Source of the DNA: CAUZFZ01 sp963579025
GTDB lineage: Bacteria > Planctomycetota > Planctomycetia > Planctomycetales > Planctomycetaceae
DNA: 13,113 nucleotides
Assembly (NCBI GenBank): GCA_963579025.1
Contig: CAUZFZ010000223.1
Location: 1-13,113, forward strand
Direction: 5' to 3'
Part shown: positions 6,215-12,645 of the stretch, piece after piece
How positions within the stretch are numbered: position 1 is the first letter of the stretch
Layout of the letters: the number at the start of each line of letters is the position of its first letter
Program-made: the position numbers and the translations under genes
Notes under the pieces: model-generated
Told to the model about the DNA's origin: nothing
What the model saw: the letters and a program-made list of their open reading frames with translations, nothing else
Database searches by the model: none

Positions 6215-6258
6215 AAAACAGACCCTGGTCTGGCTCCGGTCTGGGCTCAGTCTGTTTT
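6215..6258. terminator. Probable bidirectional terminator overlapping the 273-aa gene's stop
   Basis: AAAACAGAC (6215-6223) and GTCTGTTTT (6250-6258) are perfect inverted repeats of 9 bp, giving a T-run on either strand. The 26-nt interior contains GGTCTGG twice, and an alternative pairing is AGACC with GGTCT. On the minus strand the stem begins inside the last codons (AAA-ACA-GAC-TGA) of the upstream gene. The long loop makes it weaker than a classical intrinsic terminator. Confidence 0.45.
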
Positions 6259-7068
6259 TGTAGACTTGCCCGTTTTGTGCAGAATTACTTTGTCGGCAGT
6301 CGCTTCAACGCGCAGTGCGATCCCGCCCGGACGAAAAGCCTTGTTCAAAGTCCCTGCGTGGTTCTTGACACTGTCTCGGGAATAGTTGTGTTCTTTGTCC
6401 CGCCACAGTGCTTCGGCCAGGTCAGGCCCGTACCCGCAAACCCACTTGCCCCCGCTTGGACTGTCCCACAAGGCACTGATCAATCGGAAGGGCATCGGCG
6501 TCAGTCCGGTACAGAAACCGTCGCCATACCGAAAGCCATTCGGCTCAACGGGACCATCGGGGGTTGCGTCCAATTCGCATTCTCGCAGCGAACCCCTCAG
6601 GCATTCGGCGAACGATTCGGACTTCCGTGCAACCGAATACATCGGATAGTAGACATTGAACGTACTGCCAGCCGGTTCTTTCACGATTCGTACGTCGGCA
6701 TCCTCAGGGATGGCGGCCAACAGCGAGTGTGCCCAGTGCTGGCATGATGCCCCCGGGTAAAGAAACTCGGTTTCCTTAGGTAGAAAGCCGCCCGGATTCA
6801 CTTTTCTGAGGAGACTGTCGCCACGTTCCATCAATGCTGTGAGCTGGGACGAAGCGCGTTCTAACTCTTGGTTTGAAATCGTGCTGCGGAGGCTCTTCAC
6901 CACGTTGAATGTCACATCTACGATCGTCGGCCATTCCTTTGGCGGTACGTCATCGATAACCGAATGACGCGCGTCGCCGAAATACAGTCTCGCCAGAATC
7001 GCGGGGAACTCGTCCCACAACCGGCCGAACTGTTCTGACAGCCGCTCAAACTCGTTCTGCAGGTCCAT
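6247..7068 (-). CDS. Hypothetical protein, 273 aa, with a possible C-terminal winged helix
   Basis: The start at ATG 7068 is supported by an AGGAG motif eight bases upstream. The N-terminal 90 residues are helical and rich in leucine and glutamate. A middle block includes PKETEFLYPGASCQHW and NVYYPMYSVARKSESFAECL. The C-terminal block (about 190-265), PMPFRLISALWDSPSGGKWV through NHAGTLNKAFRPGGIALRVE, resembles the winged-helix endings that I recall from hypothetical planctomycete proteins. There is no signal peptide and no catalytic motif. It lies between integrase and the DUF1580 gene and is preceded by a strongly structured leader that can mask its ribosome binding site, so it appears to be tightly controlled. 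I do not recognise a function; a regulator of the element is a guess. Confidence 0.65.
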   Translation of the reverse strand: MDLQNEFERLSEQFGRLWDEFPAILARLYFGDARHSVIDDVPPKEWPTIVDVTFNVVKSLRSTISNQELERASSQLTALMERGDSLLRKVNPGGFLPKETEFLYPGASCQHWAHSLLAAIPEDADVRIVKEPAGSTFNVYYPMYSVARKSESFAECLRGSLRECELDATPDGPVEPNGFRYGDGFCTGLTPMPFRLISALWDSPSGGKWVCGYGPDLAEALWRDKEHNYSRDSVKNHAGTLNKAFRPGGIALRVEATADKVILHKTGKSTKTD

Positions 7069-7145
7069 CGCGCCAGCTCCTGTCCCAAGAGAGCCGGGCG
7101 ACCGGCCACGTCGAAGCGGGACAGGGTGCTTCCACAGTGGCCGGT
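7069..7145 (-). promoter_or_regulatory. Structured leader with predicted pseudoknot covering the ribosome binding site
   Basis: As minus-strand RNA, an outer stem ACCGGCCAC/GUGGCCGGU (7145-7137 with 7109-7101) encloses an inner stem GAAGC/GCUUC (7132-7128 with 7117-7113). The 10-nt loop ACCCUGUCCC contains CCUGUCCC. That sequence is perfectly complementary over 8 bases to GGGACAGG at 7086-7079, which runs into the AGGAG ribosome binding site of the downstream gene. The fold would therefore hide the start region, as translational switches and autoregulated leaders do. It was read by eye; no energy calculation was made. Confidence 0.5.
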
Positions 7146-7254
7146 CAATGCGAGGATCAGTCGCGACCCGGCAACGATCGAATCCTACCGGCGGAATCGT
7201 TGAATCCGAGATTCAGAAACTGCCGGCCGGGGAGATTCTTCAACTCTGTAATGA
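7146..7254. other. Gap between integrase and the structured leader
   Basis: This 109-base stretch holds no convincing gene. A minus-strand frame without a start (ending GRIRSLPGRD) crosses it. It contains several GAATC/GATTC words in both orientations, which could be arm sites for integrase or only sequence bias. A promoter for the 273-aa gene may lie here, but I see no clear -35/-10 pair. Confidence 0.3.
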
Positions 7255-8448
7255 TCAACCCATTTCCGCAGCCACCTGACGGGCCAGGTCCGAATCCCGT
7301 TCGGCGTAAATCTGCGTCACATCGGCACCAGAGTGACCCAGAACGACCTGTGCCGCTTCCAGGCCGAACCGCCGACGGACTTCCGTTGCTGCCGCGTGCC
7401 GCAACTGGTTCGGGTGCCAGCCGTGAGCTTTCCGCCATTGCTTTGCCCGGGCTCGCAGCTCTTCCCGTTCGGCCACTGGCATCCTGCGCCTGCGGGCTCG
7501 CAGTTCCTTCGACACGTTGCTCCGCAGTTCCCGCGGCATGTTGAATGCGTACTCACAAGACCTTTGAATCGCCACGGAGTAGGTCGAGTTTCCGTAATGG
7601 TCCGACGTAGCCGCCCAGTGACCTGAAATCCGCGGCGAGAACAGATACTGACTCGGATCGTCCGTCAGGAAGTCCTGCAGCAGTTCTTGCGCTTTCGGGC
7701 CAAGTGGAATGATCCGCTCTCGCCCGTGATGCTCAGTTTTGTGGCTGTCTGGCCTGTATTCCCAGACGGGCCCGGTCATCTCAATATCGCAAGCCCGAAT
7801 TGTCAGGGCTTCACCTGGGCGCATTCCAGAATACCACTGCAGCCGAACCGCTCCCCAGATGGGCCTACTCATGAACGGCGAACACGCATCGACAACTTCC
7901 CAGGCGACGGGCATGACCCGTTCAGATTCCACGGCCTTCGATCGACCTCGCGACAATCCGGAAACGCTCTGCAAGGACATGAGGACGGTTGCGGGGACCA
8001 GTTCCTGACTCGTGGCCCACTTGAAAGCCCGACGAATGCGGCCAATGTTCTGGTTGATGGATTGGCGCTTCCATCCCAGGGAGATCATCTCATCCCGGAC
8101 CTGCTGCAATTTCAGCGGCCCGAAGTCCCGGGCCCGCGTCTTGCCGAAATCCGCGACCAGGATTCGCAGGGCCGCCCGTGTGCAGCCGACTTCGGCCGTT
8201 TCCTTGCCGTTCTTCCGGTAGTATGTCCGGCAGCGATCCAGGTAGCCGATTGCCAGCTCATCGACGGTCAGTGAGAACCGATCGACATCCTTGCTCTTGA
8301 GCCAGTCGGCTATCAGCTCCCCGTAGAGTTCAAGCGACTCAGGCTCATTGTGCGGCCCGAGATAAATGCACTTCCCGTTGATGCGGACGTAGGCTTGTCC
8401 GCTCGGTTTGTGCAGCAGGTAGCCGGGTTTCTTCTTCCGCTGTGACAT
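7255..8448 (-). CDS. Tyrosine recombinase (phage-type integrase), 397 aa
   Basis: A site-specific integrase with the usual order of parts: an N-terminal Arm-like/basic region (1-60), a SAM-like core-binding domain (about 60-170) and a catalytic domain (175-397). The catalytic residues visible are R210 in SGMRPGEAL, probably K237, R350 in PNQLRHAAAT, H372 in LGHSGAD and the nucleophile Y381 in QIYAERD. The usual histidine three residues before R350 is N347. A basic insert (about 302-343) precedes box II. AGGGGA lies eight bases before the ATG. The gene reads away from tRNA-Gln, whose 3' end is 113 bases upstream, so it most likely inserted the element at that tRNA. Confidence 0.9.
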   Translation of the reverse strand: MSQRKKKPGYLLHKPSGQAYVRINGKCIYLGPHNEPESLELYGELIADWLKSKDVDRFSLTVDELAIGYLDRCRTYYRKNGKETAEVGCTRAALRILVADFGKTRARDFGPLKLQQVRDEMISLGWKRQSINQNIGRIRRAFKWATSQELVPATVLMSLQSVSGLSRGRSKAVESERVMPVAWEVVDACSPFMSRPIWGAVRLQWYSGMRPGEALTIRACDIEMTGPVWEYRPDSHKTEHHGRERIIPLGPKAQELLQDFLTDDPSQYLFSPRISGHWAATSDHYGNSTYSVAIQRSCEYAFNMPRELRSNVSKELRARRRRMPVAEREELRARAKQWRKAHGWHPNQLRHAAATEVRRRFGLEAAQVVLGHSGADVTQIYAERDSDLARQVAAEMG

Positions 8449-8560
8449 GGCTGAAATCCCCTTTTCGCGTACAGAAACGCGTAATAGTGGGTTTTCGCTG
8501 CCATGCCGGGCGTCCGGCAGGTAACCACAAGTTGTGGCTCAGCAAGAACTTACCTGAAAG
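8449..8560. other. Element junction (att region) with three small inverted repeats upstream of integrase
   Basis: Between the tRNA 3' end and the integrase start lie three palindromes: CGCGT-acagaa-ACGCG (8466-8481), TGCCGG-gcgt-CCGGCA (8504-8519) and CCACAA-g-TTGTGG (8525-8537). This is where an attachment site with integrase/excisionase sites and the integrase promoter are expected. The crossover is presumably at or in the tRNA 3' end. No second copy of the tRNA end was found in the window, so the core cannot be defined. Confidence 0.45.
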
Positions 8561-8631
8561 TTGCCCCGCTAGGATTTGAACCTAGACTAATAGAGTCAGA
8601 GTCTATCGTGCTACCGTTACACTACAGGGCA
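8561..8631 (-). tRNA. tRNA-Gln (anticodon CTG)
   Basis: A full cloverleaf can be drawn. The acceptor TGCCCTG pairs with CGGGGCA (one T-G), with discriminator A at 8561. The D arm is GTGT/GCAC, the anticodon stem ATAGA/TCTAT and the loop CTCTGAC, giving anticodon CTG, which reads CAG (glutamine). The T arm is CTAGG-TTCAAAT-CCTAG. The variable loop has four bases. CCA is not encoded. It is preceded by a plausible promoter and followed immediately by the integrase side of the mobile element, so it probably served as the integration target while staying intact. Confidence 0.95.
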
Positions 8632-8661
8632 ATGTGTTCGATTCGACACACTTGATCGGTG

Positions 8662-8691
8662 AGTATAAATCGTCCCGGACAGGTCGACCAA
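8662..8691 (-). promoter_or_regulatory. Likely sigma-70-type promoter of tRNA-Gln
   Basis: On the minus strand TTGGTC (8691-8686) and TATACT (8667-8662) are separated by 18 bases. Transcription would start about 24 bases before the tRNA. Confidence 0.5.
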
Positions 8692-8724
8692 CAGAAGATT
8701 CTGAACTCTGGGTCCACCGCATGC

Positions 8725-9075
8725 TTAGCTTGACGCGCGAGATGCCTTCGCCGGCGAGACGAGTCCAAGGGAGACACCGCTGCGCTTCGCGAATCGCTCT
8801 TTGCTGCCATCTGGCAGGTAGCGGAAACCCACGCGGGTCGGCTTATTCGACTCGGGATCAATCAGAGCAACCTTGCAGACCCGCAATGGCATCTCGATTT
8901 CCAACCGGCCACCCTGAGGGCTTTTGGGATGTCCGCGTTTGATGTGCTTTCGCACAACATTAACACCCTGGATCGTTACGGTGCCCTTATCGCGATCGAC
9001 CGCGGTGACCTGCCCGCGCTTACCGCTGTCGTCTCCGGAAATCACTTCGACAACGTCGCCTCGGCGGATGTACAT
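8725..9075 (-). CDS. rplX: 50S ribosomal protein L24, 116 aa
   Basis: The sequence MYIRRGDVVEVISGDDSGKR followed by GQVTAVDRDKGTVTIQGVNV is the KOW domain of L24 (residues 3-36), with the basic VRKHIKRGHP segment and PQGGRLEIEMPL typical of bacterial L24. The C-terminal half (NKPTRVGFRYLPDGSKERFA, then SLGLVSPAKA) has the planctomycete style. L24 binds 23S rRNA early in large-subunit assembly. GGAG lies nine bases before the ATG. Longer in-frame starts upstream are ignored because MYIRRGD is the conserved N-terminus. It stands alone here, next to tRNA-Gln and without L14 or L5, so it is either relocated from the S10/spc cluster or a second copy. Confidence 0.92.
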   Translation of the reverse strand: MYIRRGDVVEVISGDDSGKRGQVTAVDRDKGTVTIQGVNVVRKHIKRGHPKSPQGGRLEIEMPLRVCKVALIDPESNKPTRVGFRYLPDGSKERFAKRSGVSLGLVSPAKASRASS

Positions 9076-9100
9076 CGCTCTACTCTCCAACTTCGTTGAA

Positions 9101-9116
9101 CAGCCAGAACTGGCTG
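9101..9116. promoter_or_regulatory. Hairpin in the rplX leader
   Basis: CAGCCAG-aa-CTGGCTG is a perfect 16-bp near-palindrome in the 5' leader of rplX, about 25 bases before its start codon. It could be a protein-binding site for autogenous control, as known for other ribosomal protein operons. That is inference. Confidence 0.4.
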
Positions 9117-9168
9117 CTGTCACTGATGTTACGCAGTTCTCCCTGCTCAGAGCCGGGAAAAACGCAGG

Positions 9169-9197
9169 AGCATAGCCAGACAATCGGCGACTGGCAA
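9169..9197 (-). promoter_or_regulatory. Likely sigma-70-type promoter of rplX
   Basis: On the minus strand TTGCCA (9197-9192) is followed after 17 bases by TATGCT (9174-9169). Expected transcription start is near 9162, giving a leader of about 87 bases that contains the hairpin at 9101-9116. Confidence 0.5.
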
Positions 9198-9272
9198 CGC
9201 TATCGATTGAGGCACGACTGAAAAAGCCGCGACAACAGGGCTTTAGGCGAGCGGCAGATGAATTCTTACCCC

Positions 9273-9333
9273 GTAGCTGGATTCGCAAGAATTCAGGCAC
9301 TTCGGGAAACTGAATTCTTGCGAATCCAGCTAC
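9273..9333. repeat. Perfect 24-bp inverted repeat (intergenic palindrome or terminator)
   Basis: Arms at 9273-9296 and 9310-9333 are perfectly complementary over 24 bases, with a 13-base loop (GCACTTCGGGAAA). The left arm starts GTAGCTGGATTCGC and ends AAGAATTCAG. Very similar palindromes are, as I recall, abundant between genes in planctomycete genomes, like REP elements. It starts about 14 bases after the stop of the LRR gene on the minus strand, so it can serve as its terminator. Confidence 0.8.
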
Positions 9334-9347
9334 AGACGCTGTGAGCA

Positions 9348-10331
9348 CTACTGCACGGCCTTTGCTGCTTCTTCGGCGGCTTTGACGGCGTCGGCCGCTT
9401 TCTTCGTCGCGTCATCGGCCGCTTTCTTCGTGTCCGTGACCGCTTTCGCGGCAGCGTCTGCTGCTTTTTTCCCTTCATCGGCCGCCTTCTTTGCCGCTGC
9501 AGCCGCCTTCTTCAGGGCTTCGTCGTCTTTCTTGTCGTCGGCCGCCTTCTGAGCTTCGGCCGCCTTCTTTGCAGCTTCGTCCGATTTCGCCTTGGCGACG
9601 GGGGCTGCCTTGACCGCTTCTTCCGCCTTTTTCGCGGCTGCCGCGGCTGCGACCTTCGTTTCCTCGACAGCGACCTTTGTGTCCTCAACTTTGCGTTTCG
9701 CTTCGAGCGCCGCCAGTACCTTTTCACGCACGTAATCTGGAACGATCACAAGATCGGGCCGAGCTGCTTTCAACTTCTTCACGCCTTCGATGTCGACCTT
9801 GGTCTGCCAGATGTACAGCTTCTTCAGTTTCTTGAGCGCGGCGACGGCCTGAATGCCTTCGTTGGTGACCTCGGTGCCGTACACGTTCAGGTATTCGAGG
9901 TTTTCGAGTTTCGCCAGGTGCGGCAGGCCCTTGTCGGTGATTTTCGTCTTCTCAAGGTGCAGTCGCACGAGACCAGTCGTGCCCGCAATATTCTTCAGGC
10001 CATCGTCATCGATGCCGGTACCACGTGCGTTCAGCGAGTAAATGAACGTGCGACCCTGCAGCGGTTTGAGGTGATCGTTCTTGACCGTCTCGGCCGCCTT
10101 GTCTGCCAGGTGATAGCTCACCTCGACGCGATTGTCGTTTTGAGCGACTTCCAGTGTCGTGCCGCCAAGCTTGCGGATCTCTTCGAGTGCCGCCTTGTCC
10201 GCGTCCGTCAGTTCGATCTTGATTTCCTGCGGTTTGTCCTCGTCGCCTTTACCCTCGTCTTCGGCTCGCAGGCCAGGGACAGACAGGACCAGCAACGCCA
10301 GCGTGGAACTGAGTACTGTTGAGATTCGCAT
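9348..10331 (-). CDS. Secreted leucine-rich-repeat protein with lysine/alanine-rich coiled-coil tail, 327 aa
   Basis: The start at 10331 is chosen because AAGGAG lies six bases upstream and a signal peptide follows (MRISTVLSSTLALLVLSVPG, probable cleavage after LRA). An upstream in-frame ATG at 10544 would hide the signal. Residues 35-95 form an uncharacterised N-terminal domain. Residues 105-195 hold three or four LRR units, for example KNIAGTTGLVRLHLEKTKIT and KLENLEYLNVYGTEVT. Residues 200-327 are low-complexity Ala/Lys/Glu/Asp (KKAADEGKKAADAAAKAV) and should be a long helix, like LEA proteins or histone H1 tails. It is probably periplasmic or surface-exposed. The strong internal repetition may make its length variable between strains. 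Confidence 0.8.
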   Translation of the reverse strand: MRISTVLSSTLALLVLSVPGLRAEDEGKGDEDKPQEIKIELTDADKAALEEIRKLGGTTLEVAQNDNRVEVSYHLADKAAETVKNDHLKPLQGRTFIYSLNARGTGIDDDGLKNIAGTTGLVRLHLEKTKITDKGLPHLAKLENLEYLNVYGTEVTNEGIQAVAALKKLKKLYIWQTKVDIEGVKKLKAARPDLVIVPDYVREKVLAALEAKRKVEDTKVAVEETKVAAAAAAKKAEEAVKAAPVAKAKSDEAAKKAAEAQKAADDKKDDEALKKAAAAAKKAADEGKKAADAAAKAVTDTKKAADDATKKAADAVKAAEEAAKAVQ

Positions 10332-10513
10332 GACGGTCTCCTTCTGAACTGGTTCGTAGTATCCGCATTCACGCGGTCGACCGCGGGCCGTTTGCGGCGG
10401 AGTTCGATTCACTCCACATCCAGGCAGGTCCCGATGAATCGGGTGACTGCGAGCGGATTGTATCAGTCCATGTTGTTGCGTGAAGCGGTCGGGCCTGCCA
10501 GCGGCTTCGCGAC
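10332..10513. promoter_or_regulatory. Intergenic region with promoter-like motif and two palindromes upstream of the LRR gene
   Basis: On the minus strand TTCACG (10484-10479) and TACAAT (10462-10457) are 16 bases apart and could drive the LRR gene. Between them and the gene are CCCGAT-ga-ATCGGG (10430-10443) and a perfect 14-bp palindrome CGCGGTCGACCGCG (10372-10385). These could be operators or RNA hairpins. No clear terminator for the upstream transporter gene is seen. Confidence 0.4.
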
Positions 10514-12316
10514 CTACCAGATCACTGGGACCAGCCACACGCACATCGCCATGAACAGCAGGCTGAGCGGGATACCGAACCGCAGGTAATCCGAAAAGCG
10601 ATAGCCTCCAGGACCGTAGACCATCAGGTTGGTCTGGTATCCAAACGGCGTGGCAAACGCGGCGGATGCCGCGATCATGATCGAGATGATCAGCGGTCGC
10701 GGGTCGACGCCAAGCTTCTCGGCCGCGGCCATCGCGATGGGAAAGACGAGCACTGCCGCAGCGTTGTTCGTGATCAGTTCGGTGAAGAGCATGGTCACGA
10801 AGTACAGCGCCAGCAGAATCATCCGCTCGTTGCCGCCCGCCAGGTCGACGAGTGCGTTTGCGATGGAGTCGGCGGCTCCCGTCGCCTTCATGGCCTCGCC
10901 AATGCCGAGTGCTCCGCCGATGACCAGCAGCAGCGAGATGTCCACACTCCGACGTGCTTCGCGTCCCGTGCAGCAGCGGGTCAGGATCATCGCTCCGCCA
11001 GCGACCATCGCGGCGGTCATCAAATCCAGCAGACCGACCGTCACGACGACGACCATCGCGACCATGATCAGTAGCGCCACACGAGCCTGAGCATGCCGAA
11101 TCGGGGCGGAATTCTCGACGCTGCTGACCAGGAAGAAGTCTGGCGAGTTCCGCTGCTGACTTGTGAATCCTGTGTGCGCTTCGAGCAGCAGCGTGTCTCC
11201 CGCTTTCAGGACGACGTCGCCAAGTTTTGCATTGATCCGTTCACCACTGCGTGCGATCGCCAGCACGGCGGCGTTGTAGGTCGTTCGGAAGCGACCGTCG
11301 CGAATCGTCTTGCCAACCAGCGGGCAGCGGTCCGAAACGACGGCTTCGATTAAGCAGCGTTTGATCTGCGGCGAATCGAGCTTGAACGTTTCGTCGTCCG
11401 GGGGAATCAACCCACGGAGTTTCTTCAGGTCGATAACCGATTCGATGATTCCGACAAAGACGAGGCGATCGCTCGCGTGCAGTTTCGTGTCCGGCGGCGG
11501 AGCGGGAATGACCTCGCCGTCACGGTCAATCTCAAACAGGAACAGTCCCGGCAGATGTCGCAGACCAGCTTCCTCGACCGTTTTTCCTGTCAGTGGACCG
11601 CGATCGGCAACGAGCATCTCGACGGAGTATTCGCGCGGGTCGTCGGAGAGACTGATCGCCGGACGACGATCCGGTAGCAGTTTCGAGCTGAAGACAAACA
11701 GGTATCCCAGACCCAGAATCGCACACGGCAGCCCGACCCAGGCCAGTTCGAACATGCCCAGCGGTGGCAGTCCGGCCTTCGCAATCTCGTCGTTGATGAT
11801 CAGGTTCGTACTCGTGCCGATCAGCGTACACATCCCGCCAAACGTTGCCGCGTAGGCAAGCGGCAGGTAAAGGCGCGATTGACTGAAGCCCGTCTTCCGG
11901 CACAGGTCGTCGATCACCGGAAGGAACATCGCGACGATGGGCGTGTTATTCAGGAACGCACTGAGTGCCGCGACCGGCGGCAGAATTCGCAGTTGAGCCT
12001 GGGCGATTGTTTTCGGGCGAGCGATCAGCCACTGCGTGATCAGCAGCATGGCACCTGTCTGCGACAGACCGGCGACGATCACAAACAGCACTCCCACAGT
12101 GATCAGGCCCGGCGATCCGAAGCGGGCGATGGCTGCTTCCGGCGTCGGTAGCGACGTTTTGAGGGCCGGGTAGAGCGCGCGATGCACCTGTCCAACGACA
12201 ATCAGCAGCGTCAGGCTACCGAGAGTCAGCAGGTCGGGCGGACCCCAGTTGCGCGCCAGACCGACGATCAGCAGGCAGACAACGCCGACAGTGAACCAGG
12301 CCTCCCAGGTATCCAT
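10514..12316 (-). CDS. SLC13/DASS-type anion transporter with two RCK_C (TrkA-C) domains, 600 aa
   Basis: An integral membrane protein with two hydrophobic halves. The first (1-215) contains FLNNTPIVAMFLP (121-133) and IGTSTNLI (166-173). The second (410-600) contains ITNNAAAVLVFPIA (515-528) and PFGYQTNLMVYGPGGY (557-572). These paired N-x-T/N-rich hairpins are the hallmark of the divalent anion:sodium symporter family. Between the halves are two cytoplasmic RCK_C domains (about 228-305 and 318-392; LTGKTVEEAGLR and LVGKTIRDGRFR open them), as in YfbS/SAC1-like members that move sulfate or other anions. The substrate is not deducible. No strong ribosome binding site precedes the ATG at 12316. 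It is encoded upstream of the LRR gene, with no evident functional link. Confidence 0.85.
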   Translation of the reverse strand: MDTWEAWFTVGVVCLLIVGLARNWGPPDLLTLGSLTLLIVVGQVHRALYPALKTSLPTPEAAIARFGSPGLITVGVLFVIVAGLSQTGAMLLITQWLIARPKTIAQAQLRILPPVAALSAFLNNTPIVAMFLPVIDDLCRKTGFSQSRLYLPLAYAATFGGMCTLIGTSTNLIINDEIAKAGLPPLGMFELAWVGLPCAILGLGYLFVFSSKLLPDRRPAISLSDDPREYSVEMLVADRGPLTGKTVEEAGLRHLPGLFLFEIDRDGEVIPAPPPDTKLHASDRLVFVGIIESVIDLKKLRGLIPPDDETFKLDSPQIKRCLIEAVVSDRCPLVGKTIRDGRFRTTYNAAVLAIARSGERINAKLGDVVLKAGDTLLLEAHTGFTSQQRNSPDFFLVSSVENSAPIRHAQARVALLIMVAMVVVVTVGLLDLMTAAMVAGGAMILTRCCTGREARRSVDISLLLVIGGALGIGEAMKATGAADSIANALVDLAGGNERMILLALYFVTMLFTELITNNAAAVLVFPIAMAAAEKLGVDPRPLIISIMIAASAAFATPFGYQTNLMVYGPGGYRFSDYLRFGIPLSLLFMAMCVWLVPVIW

Positions 12317-12645
12317 GTCGCTTTTCTGCCCTGCAGGAGACCACCCACCGACTCCGTGTCAGTGGAATCATGACCGAACGTTGCTCGCCTTTCGGCGGCT
12401 GAATCATAAGCGTCAGGTCGCGCAGTCTGCGACACAGGTTCCCGGGGACGAGTTCGTGGCGATTTCGGTCCGGATTCGAAAGCGGGCACATCGCGACCGC
12501 TGTGTTCTCTCGACGTGGGATCGTCGTCGTGCAACAAACCGTTTCGGCAGACATTGCCGATTCCAGTAGTTCCGTAGCCGAAGTCGCGAGACTTTGGCCA
12601 CGTCGAGAGTCACGGCGAAAAACCAAACTCTGGCGAGTTTCGCTA
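12317..12645. other. Intergenic stretch with two hairpins upstream of a group II intron
   Basis: No convincing gene occurs in this 329-base stretch; the ORFs crossing it have no family features. It presumably carries the transporter's promoter, though no good -35/-10 pair stands out. Two hairpins lie near its right end: GCCGAAGTC-gcga-GACTTTGGC (12577-12598, one G-U pair) and AAACTC-tggc-GAGTTT (12625-12640). The second ends five bases before the intron. Confidence 0.5.

Noticed and set aside
1..8560. A second copy of the tRNA-Gln 3' end marking the other element boundary
   Set aside because: I searched by eye for CTAGGATTTGAACC-like sequence on both strands and found none; the other end is probably left of the window.
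9076..9348. Extension of L24 to a 207-aa form
   Set aside because: The conserved L24 N-terminus is MYIRRGD; the extension crosses the promoter, the hairpin and the long palindrome.
10332..10544. Extension of the LRR protein to an upstream ATG at 10544
   Set aside because: It would bury a clear signal peptide and ignore the AAGGAG ribosome binding site before the ATG at 10331.
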